From Ferdinandcohnia sp036965045 (lineage in GTDB: Bacteria; Bacillota; Bacilli; Bacillales; Bacillaceae_L): DNA of 64,000 nucleotides. The translations under genes and the position numbers were made by a program. The stretch lies in the NCBI RefSeq assembly GCF_036965045.1, contig NZ_JBALOV010000025.1:62001-126000 (forward strand). The letters are read 5' to 3'. Below, piece by piece: positions 57,810 to 64,000 of this stretch (positions within the stretch are counted from its first letter, which is position 1; every line of letters begins with the position of its first letter). The notes below the pieces were generated by a model. That model saw only the letters and a program-made list of their open reading frames with translations. It did not search any database and was not told the DNA's origin.

Positions 57810-60800
57810 TTATATCATTTTACTTAATTCGATTGGTGAGTGCTCACTTTTTGAATAAGCACGGAAGCTTACTGTGAAGTGGAAGTCCTCATTTTTTAAT
57901 TGATATTGTTCTAAAACTCCAGGTCCACAGCTTGCTGATCCTAAACCTTGTTGCTTGTAATCTACATTAAAGGTGATAAAATCATCCTTCACTAAATCAT
58001 AGGTATGGTTCGCATTTTCAAGAGTGTCAGTTGAATAATAGCTTGCGCTAAAATCAAAGCTAGGATGTCCTACTACCAGTAACCCAATACCTGAAAGGTC
58101 AGTTAATGAAGCCCATCTTACTTCATGTCGATTTCCATTTTCCTGAGGAACGACATATGGTGTGTGTAGTTCATCAACCGTCTTTGACCAAACTCCAAAG
58201 CGATTCGCTAATTTGCTGTCAACATAGGATTCACCTGGTCCTCTACCATACCAATCGACTTGATTTAATTGAGGCTTCAACTTCATTTGCAGACCAATCT
58301 TAGGTAATGTAGTTGAAGACTCGCCTTGTTTTTTTCCATTTGCATCAATCTTCATTGAGCCATTTTTCGAAATGGTATACGTCACCATTGTCTCAAAGCC
58401 CCAAGCATGTACCGGAGGAGCAAATCGAGACTGCACGTATACTTTCACTTGGTTATTAGTTGGCGCTACCTCATACTCAACAGCTTTTACGCGATTTTGC
58501 AAGTGATGCAGACCGAATTTTCGCCACTCTGCTTCTTCTTTTTTCACACTAAATTCATCTAAGCCCAGTTTGTCATTATCTGTTGGAGCTCTCCAAATAT
58601 TCACATTCGGACCTTGCTCTAACAATTCAATACCTTGGTGCTTCCATGATTCGAGTACCCCGTAAATTTTATTAAAGATATACTCGAAGGATTCTCCGCT
58701 AACTACGAGCTTATGATCGGTTTCCTTTACTTGCAACGGAGAATACACTCCATTATCAGTCACTTCTATCCATTGATTTACAGGTAACTCAAATTGTTCC
58801 CACGCCACTTCATGTCCAGCTTTCGCCCAGTTTGTATCAAACGACTGATTTAATTGGAGGTTAAGCCAGTAATCAGTATTGGTTTTTTTTATAGCTGGCA
58901 ATGCGAATGGAATTGAAATTTCACTCGACTCACCTGGATAAATCGTTGGCATCTCCACCATTCCACGATCTATCACTTTTCCATCTGAAACGAGAGACCA
59001 TGAAATGGTAAGGTGATTTAAAGTAATAAAATCGTATAAGTTTTGAATGCGAACAGTACCATTTGCTAGATCAACCGCTTCAACCCTTACAGGTTCAATC
59101 ACCTTTTTATATTCTAAAAGCGCTGGAGAGGGTGTACGATCAGGCATGACGAGCCCATCAATGACGAAGTTCCCATCATGAGGTGTTTCTCCAAAGTCAC
59201 CACCATATGCAAAATATTCTTCACCATCATCTGTATATTGACGAATACCATGGTCAAGCCATTCCCAGACGAACCCACCTTGAAGACGATCATACTTATA
59301 AAACAAATCAAAATACTCTTTTATTCCACCTGGTCCATTCCCCATTGCATGACCAAATTCACATAAAATATGTGGCTGAGCTAAATCATTTCTGCTCCCT
59401 AATTGTTCCATAATTCCATGTGGGGTGTACATTGTCGAGAACATGTCAGCCGCTTCATGCAAACGCGTTGGATTATTATTCTCCTTGGTCATGATCGAAC
59501 GAGTCTCTCCTTCATAATGGACAAGTCTTGTTGGATCCTTTTGTTTTGCCCACTCAGCCATCGCTATATGGTTCTGGCCGAATCCAGATTCATTTCCTAG
59601 TGACCAGATGATTATAGAAGGATGGTTCTTATCACGTTCTACCATTCTCTTCATTCGGTCAACAAACGCATCCTTCCACTCTGGATCCTGAGCTAATTGG
59701 TGAGGCTTTCCGATTCTGTCAAATCCGTGAGATTCCAGATCTGCCTCATCGATAACATATAGGCCATATTCATCACATAAATCATAAAATCTTGGGTCGT
59801 TCGGATAATGCGCAGTACGTACCGCATTGATATTATGCTGCTTCATCAGTTCAATATCTTTTCTCATCCAATCAAGCGGAACAGCACGCCCTAAATCAGG
59901 ATGATGGTCATGACGGTTTACACCTTTAAAGAGTACAGGCACCCCATTTACCTGGATTAAACCATTCTTTAACTCTACCTGCCTAAATCCAACTTTCGAT
60001 GGGATTACCTCAATGATGCTACCCTCATTATCTTTTAACGTCATTACTAAGTAATATAAGTATGGTGTTTCTGCTGTCCATTTAAAAGGGTCACTTACCG
60101 GTATACTAGTATTTATTTTCGTTTCTTCTGACCCGCTTAACGGAACTAGTATATCTCTTTTCGCTTCTTCAATCTCTTTGAAATTCCCATCAAAAAGCTG
60201 AATCTCTAACTGGTATTCTTTTGAACTACCAATAGGTGAATGGATCACAGATTGAAGCTGTAATTCTGCATCTTTATACGCTTCATCCAAGTTTGTTTTT
60301 ACAAAGAAGTCATGGGTATACACTTTCGGCTTTGCAAGTAAATACACATCTCTAAAAATACCACTTAGCCACCACATGTCCTGGTCTTCTATATAGCTAC
60401 CATCAGACCATTGATAGACCCGAACAGCAATCGTGTTATTCCCTTCCTGAACAAAGTCTGTTACATCGAATTCGGAAGCCACACGACTCCCTTGACTATA
60501 TCCAACAAACTGCCCATTGATCCAAACATGAAATGCACTATCTACCCCTTCAAAGCGAAGAAAAACAAGTCCATTCAGCATTTCATCGGTCACATAAAAT
60601 CCTCTTCGATAAGAACCGGTTGGATTTTCAGTTGGAACAAAGGGAGGATCAACTGGAAATGGATATTGAACATTTGTATAATGCGGGTTTCCGTACCCAT
60701 GCATCTGCCAGCTTGATGGTACTTGTAAATCATCCCAATTACTAGTATCAAAGTCATTTTTATAAAATGATTCTGGAGCATGTTCGGGTGTTTTCGCATA

Positions 60801-60962
60801 ATGAAACTTCCACATTCCATTTAATAAAAAAAACCCATGCGCACGACCTCTTTCAAAGCTAAGCGCATCCTCTAGATTCTGATAAGACATAAAATAAGAA
60901 CGATCATTTATTCGGTTCTTTTGAAGTACATTCAAATTCTCGTAATCTTTAAGCTGCTTCAT
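57810..60962 (-). CDS. lacZ: Beta-galactosidase LacZ (GH2)
   Basis: A 1050-residue glycoside hydrolase family 2 enzyme of the E. coli LacZ type, which splits lactose and related beta-galactosides. Visible: the N-terminal sugar-binding domain (FLLNGMWKFHYA, LRFEGVDSAFHVWINGQFVG), an Ig-like domain, the TIM barrel with acid/base Glu in IWSLGNESGFGQNH and nucleophile Glu in ILCEFGHAMGNGPGG, and a C-terminal Bgal_small domain (WYGRGPGESYVDSK). There is no signal peptide, so it is cytoplasmic. The ATG at 60962 has TTGGAGG upstream; the track of open sequence to 61079 overlaps the permease gene and is rejected. Confidence 0.96.
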   Translation of the reverse strand: MKQLKDYENLNVLQKNRINDRSYFMSYQNLEDALSFERGRAHGFFLLNGMWKFHYAKTPEHAPESFYKNDFDTSNWDDLQVPSSWQMHGYGNPHYTNVQYPFPVDPPFVPTENPTGSYRRGFYVTDEMLNGLVFLRFEGVDSAFHVWINGQFVGYSQGSRVASEFDVTDFVQEGNNTIAVRVYQWSDGSYIEDQDMWWLSGIFRDVYLLAKPKVYTHDFFVKTNLDEAYKDAELQLQSVIHSPIGSSKEYQLEIQLFDGNFKEIEEAKRDILVPLSGSEETKINTSIPVSDPFKWTAETPYLYYLVMTLKDNEGSIIEVIPSKVGFRQVELKNGLIQVNGVPVLFKGVNRHDHHPDLGRAVPLDWMRKDIELMKQHNINAVRTAHYPNDPRFYDLCDEYGLYVIDEADLESHGFDRIGKPHQLAQDPEWKDAFVDRMKRMVERDKNHPSIIIWSLGNESGFGQNHIAMAEWAKQKDPTRLVHYEGETRSIMTKENNNPTRLHEAADMFSTMYTPHGIMEQLGSRNDLAQPHILCEFGHAMGNGPGGIKEYFDLFYKYDRLQGGFVWEWLDHGIRQYTDDGEEYFAYGGDFGETPHDGNFVIDGLVMPDRTPSPALLEYKKVIEPVRVEAVDLANGTVRIQNLYDFITLNHLTISWSLVSDGKVIDRGMVEMPTIYPGESSEISIPFALPAIKKTNTDYWLNLQLNQSFDTNWAKAGHEVAWEQFELPVNQWIEVTDNGVYSPLQVKETDHKLVVSGESFEYIFNKIYGVLESWKHQGIELLEQGPNVNIWRAPTDNDKLGLDEFSVKKEEAEWRKFGLHHLQNRVKAVEYEVAPTNNQVKVYVQSRFAPPVHAWGFETMVTYTISKNGSMKIDANGKKQGESSTTLPKIGLQMKLKPQLNQVDWYGRGPGESYVDSKLANRFGVWSKTVDELHTPYVVPQENGNRHEVRWASLTDLSGIGLLVVGHPSFDFSASYYSTDTLENANHTYDLVKDDFITFNVDYKQQGLGSASCGPGVLEQYQLKNEDFHFTVSFRAYSKSEHSPIELSKMI

Positions 60963-60996
60963 ATTGACCTCCAAAAGTTGGTTGTATTGCTTTACT

Positions 60997-61830
60997 TTAT
61001 TTAATGGCACTTCCCAGCATACCTTGGATAAAATGCTTCTGTAGTGCAAGGAAGAAAATGATAATTGGAATAGTTGCAATCAAAATTCCGACATTGATTT
61101 GACCATAATCAATAATAGAAACACCCTTTAGGCTTGATAACGCCACTGGAAATGTATACATATCCGTTGTTGTCGTTACGACTAATGGCCATAGAAAGTT
61201 ATTCCATTGTGATAGGAATAAGAAAATGGATGTGGCCGCAAGTGCCGGCTTCATAGATGGGATAACTATACGAAAGAAAATTTTCATTTCTCCTGCTCCA
61301 TCCATCCGGGCAGCTTCAATCAATTCAGTTGGAAACGCCATAAAGTTTTGTCTCATCAAAAAGATGGCAAAAGGTGTACAAACGGTTGGTAAAATAAGAG
61401 CAACATACGTATTTAATAATCCGTAATCAGCCATCATCCTAAACTGAGGAATAAGGAGGGCTTGATACGGAATCATCATCGATAAGAGAAATGTTGTAAA
61501 GATAATTTTATTCCCTTTAAAATGAAATTTTGCCAAAGCATAAGCAGCCATTGTTGAAACGAAAAGTGCCAAAATGACATAAACACCCGACACAAATAAG
61601 GAGTTAAACAATACCCGCCAAATATTGATGCTCTCATTTAAATTCGTAAAGTTGGTTAAAAATTGATCTCCAAATAACAATGTTGGAGGATTCGAGAACA
61701 TTTTACTCGTATGATTCGTTGCACCAACTAACATCCAATAGAATGGGAAGATTGAAATCACGATACCGATTAGCAAAAGAAGATAAATACCTGCTTTTCT
61801 CGAGAATCTAGATGCCTTATTTTCCTGCAT
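60997..61830 (-). CDS. ABC sugar transporter permease (LacG/GanQ type)
   Basis: A 277-residue permease of the MalG-like family with six membrane helices. The EAA loop EAARMDGAGEMKIFFRIVIP is complete. A segment PFAIFLMRQNFMAFPTEL precedes it, as in CUT1 sugar transporters. The start overlaps the preceding permease stop by one base (TAATG). No dedicated ATPase is encoded here, as is usual for CUT1 systems that share MsmX. Substrate by context: lactose or another galactoside. Confidence 0.9.
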   Translation of the reverse strand: MQENKASRFSRKAGIYLLLLIGIVISIFPFYWMLVGATNHTSKMFSNPPTLLFGDQFLTNFTNLNESINIWRVLFNSLFVSGVYVILALFVSTMAAYALAKFHFKGNKIIFTTFLLSMMIPYQALLIPQFRMMADYGLLNTYVALILPTVCTPFAIFLMRQNFMAFPTELIEAARMDGAGEMKIFFRIVIPSMKPALAATSIFLFLSQWNNFLWPLVVTTTTDMYTFPVALSSLKGVSIIDYGQINVGILIATIPIIIFFLALQKHFIQGMLGSAIK

Positions 61831-62696
61831 TATTTACCATCTCCCGTTACTTTTGATTGAATTAGTGATAGGATTGCAACAATCACGACAACCACATATG
61901 CAATGGCCGATGCATAGCTAAAGTCATAGTATTGGAATCCATTTTTATAAATCATTAATCCTAGTGTTGTCGTTGAATCTCCAGGTCCACCTTTCGTAAG
62001 GTTAAACGGTTCATCAAATAACTGTAAGGTGGCAATCGTTGAGATAATCGAAGTGAATAATATAATTGGCTTCAATTGCGGAATGGTAATCGAGAAGAAT
62101 TGTCGAACCTTCCCTGCACCATCAATAGAAGCTGCTTCGTACGTTTCTTCCGAAATATTCTGCATGGCAGCCAGATAAATCACCATGTTATAGCCCGTCC
62201 ATCTCCAAGTCATCGCAATAATAATAGAAACCTTCGCCCAGAATGGATCATTCAACCAAGGAATAGCCTCAATTCCAATAAGGGATAAAAATTGGTTGAA
62301 GATACCTTTGTCCATCAAAATGATAGAAAATAGAATAGAGTAGGCAACTAATGAGGTTACAGCTGGTAGAAAGAACCCTGTACGAAACATTCCCTTAAAC
62401 TTTAATAGTTTACTATTTAGTAGTGCCGCTAGCATAAGCGCTAAAAGAATCATGATTGGTACTTGAACAATAAAAATAATAAATGTATTAAAAAGGGCTT
62501 GATGGAATGTAGTGTCATTCAATAATCGGATATAGTTATCAAGCCCAGCAAATACATAAACGCCACCTTCAGACGTTTGGAAACTCAAAATAAAAGATGA
62601 AATGATTGGATACACCGTGAATATAAGAAATAAAATGAGCGCTGGAGCTAAAAATAAATACGGCGTCCATTTTGTTTTGTTGAATTGGTTCATCAT
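61830..62696 (-). CDS. ABC sugar transporter permease (LacF/GanP type)
   Basis: A 288-residue permease of the MalF-like family with six helices. The EAA loop is EAASIDGAGKVRQFFSITIP, and the N-terminal WTPYLFLAPALILFLIFTVYP is typical of CUT1 permeases. The ATG at 62696 has AAGGGGG upstream; the ATG at 62717 is less likely. It forms the membrane channel with the next gene's product. Confidence 0.9.
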   Translation of the reverse strand: MMNQFNKTKWTPYLFLAPALILFLIFTVYPIISSFILSFQTSEGGVYVFAGLDNYIRLLNDTTFHQALFNTFIIFIVQVPIMILLALMLAALLNSKLLKFKGMFRTGFFLPAVTSLVAYSILFSIILMDKGIFNQFLSLIGIEAIPWLNDPFWAKVSIIIAMTWRWTGYNMVIYLAAMQNISEETYEAASIDGAGKVRQFFSITIPQLKPIILFTSIISTIATLQLFDEPFNLTKGGPGDSTTTLGLMIYKNGFQYYDFSYASAIAYVVVVIVAILSLIQSKVTGDGK

Positions 62697-62766
62697 GTTG
62701 TCAACCCCCTTACTCATGGGAGAGGTAATGAAAGGCTTCTTTCATCACCTCATTTTGTTAGATTGA

Positions 62767-64000
62767 TTATTTTACTCGATTTTCAATGTTTTTCTTAGCC
62801 TGTTCCATCGCTTCATCGGCACTTTTTCCATTCAGTGCTTCACCTTGCGCTTTTACAATTTCATCACGAGCGATTGGATCATTTTTTGTATAAATGATTG
62901 TTGGAATCTTGTCCATTTCGTCTGCTAAGAAACGCCAGATTTTTTGATTTCCGAAGAATGGCTCTTCTGCATCAAACATTTCAGATTCAAATACTGGTGC
63001 ATAGGTAGGAAATAATCCACCTTCCATCGCAATTTCTTGTGCCTCAACACTGGTTGTAAACCATGATAAGAAATCATATGTTTCTTGAACCTGATCACCA
63101 GTTGAAGGAATCACAAATGAGCTACCACCTTGAACAGATGAACGTGATCCATCTTCTTCATGTGCTGGTAATGGCATTAAGCCCCATTTACCTTCTGTTT
63201 CTGGTGCTTGTTGTTCAATTGTCCCCACTAACCAGCCACCTGCAACAACAGATGCTGTCTCTGAATTTGCAATCGAGGTCACCCATGCATCCCAACCGGT
63301 TACACCTAATAGAGCGTCTTTCTCACGTAAGCCTTTCAGTACATTAAGAGCATTGACAGAAGCTTCACTGCCAACTGTTAGTCTATTATTCTCGTCGTAA
63401 TACCCTTCTCCCTGCTGATTTAAGATGATTGTATACACGTTTGCATCCGCTTGATCGAAGCTTAGCATTGCTTTACCAGTTGCCTCTTTAATTTTTCCGC
63501 CAGCATCAACGTAATCATCCCATGTTTTAATTTCTTCTGGATTTACGCCTGCTTCTTCAAAAATATCGGTACGATAAAATATTGCTGCTGGGCCTGTATC
63601 AAATGGCATTGCGTAGATATTCCCATCTTTAGAAACAGCCTCTAGCTTAAAATCCGGAAACTCATTTTTAAATTCGTCAAACCCGAGTTCACTTAGGTTT
63701 GCAAACGCACCAGGGAACGCCTCTAATTTACCTTGAAGTTCATCGTCTGTTTGAAGCATTCCATCGGGTAGGCCTTTACCACCAGCCTGCAATCCTGTTG
63801 TTGTTTTACTCTTAATATCCTGACCGCCTGTTTCAATAATTTTCACTTTAAAATCTGGGTGGTCCTGTTTATAGATTTCTGCAGCCTTTTCTAATACTGG
63901 AACGTTAATATTATTTGCCCAGATCGTAACTACATCATCATCTGCGCCCTCTTGACTACTTGAGCTACCGCAAGCAGCAAGTATACCTATTAATAAGATC
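62767..64000 (-). CDS. Sugar ABC transporter substrate-binding lipoprotein (partial, N-terminus cut by window edge)
   Basis: The frame runs from a stop at 62767 to the right edge, 411 residues without the initial Met. Near the edge it reads LLIGILAACGSSSS, the end of a lipoprotein signal peptide with lipobox LAAC. The mature part starts with an acidic stretch and VVTIWANNINVPVLEKAAEIY, the N-lobe opening of CUT1 sugar-binding proteins, and later has AMPFDTGPAAIFYRTDIF and GGWLVGTIEQQAPETEGKWG. It would capture the galactoside for the two permeases encoded downstream. Only about ten residues appear to be missing. Confidence 0.9.
   Translation of the reverse strand, partial: ILLIGILAACGSSSSQEGADDDVVTIWANNINVPVLEKAAEIYKQDHPDFKVKIIETGGQDIKSKTTTGLQAGGKGLPDGMLQTDDELQGKLEAFPGAFANLSELGFDEFKNEFPDFKLEAVSKDGNIYAMPFDTGPAAIFYRTDIFEEAGVNPEEIKTWDDYVDAGGKIKEATGKAMLSFDQADANVYTIILNQQGEGYYDENNRLTVGSEASVNALNVLKGLREKDALLGVTGWDAWVTSIANSETASVVAGGWLVGTIEQQAPETEGKWGLMPLPAHEEDGSRSSVQGGSSFVIPSTGDQVQETYDFLSWFTTSVEAQEIAMEGGLFPTYAPVFESEMFDAEEPFFGNQKIWRFLADEMDKIPTIIYTKNDPIARDEIVKAQGEALNGKSADEAMEQAKKNIENRVK

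Overview
The window reads as a chromosome segment of a low-GC Gram-positive endospore former of the family Bacillaceae. The evidence is strong AGGAGG-type ribosome binding sites, frequent TTG/GTG starts, a PhoP-type Pho box, an exact PerR box, and a minJ / ctpB / ftsX / ftsE / cccB / yvjA order like that of Bacillus subtilis. The species cannot be fixed from the sequence alone. A run of Ns (38469-38598) marks an assembly gap.

Layout. 1-4.4 kb: phosphate uptake operon pstS-pstC-pstA-pstB-phoU (minus strand, phoU cut by the left edge), with a four-hexamer Pho box upstream of pstS and a MITE-like element inserted between pstA and pstB. 4.5-10.9 kb: an SgrR-type regulator divergent from an MFS exporter, an ECF sigma / anti-sigma pair with a recognisable ECF promoter, and a DDAH-type amidinohydrolase. 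10.9-21.8 kb: the cell-division neighbourhood minJ, ctpB, ftsX, ftsE, cccB, yvjA, interrupted between ctpB and ftsX by a GNAT acetyltransferase, two divergent catalases (KatX-like and PerR-controlled KatA) and an unlisted 37-residue zinc-ribbon-like microprotein.

22-50.7 kb: the most unusual part, a large minus-strand type VII secretion (T7SS/ESX) region wired to Ser/Thr phosphorylation. In transcription order it has: a WXG100-like partner, a small membrane gene broken by a frameshift in a T7 run, a glycine-rich LXG-like effector with two candidate membrane immunity proteins, two DUF5085-like paralogues, the EssC ATPase (with an FHA domain that keeps phospho-Thr-binding residues), the ubiquitin-like EsaB, a lipoprotein, a lipase-type effector with its helical domain at the C-terminus, a small helical protein, two WXG100 proteins, a DUF6382-like/FHA protein, a PP2C phosphatase, a Ser/Thr kinase with TPR repeats, a small membrane protein carrying nine T-x-x-[L/M] motifs (candidate multi-phosphosite FHA docking scaffold), a 1788-residue Ig-repeat membrane protein, and a 1574-residue secreted lamin-tail/metallophosphoesterase protein. 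The usual EssA, EssB and EsaA genes are not in the window. The inference is that kinase, phosphatase, scaffold, FHA proteins and the Ig-repeat protein form a phospho-regulated variant of the secretion machine. Two arrays of about 53-bp tandem repeats of the same family lie in this region, at 38.2-38.6 kb and 51.5-51.8 kb.

51.8-64 kb: lactose/galactose utilisation: an ABC sugar importer (binding protein cut by the right edge, two permeases), LacZ, then galK-galE-galT-galM and a LacI-family regulator. A terminator separates lacZ from galK, which has its own sigma-A promoter and a palindromic candidate operator. Imported galactoside would be split by LacZ and galactose fed through mutarotation and the Leloir pathway.
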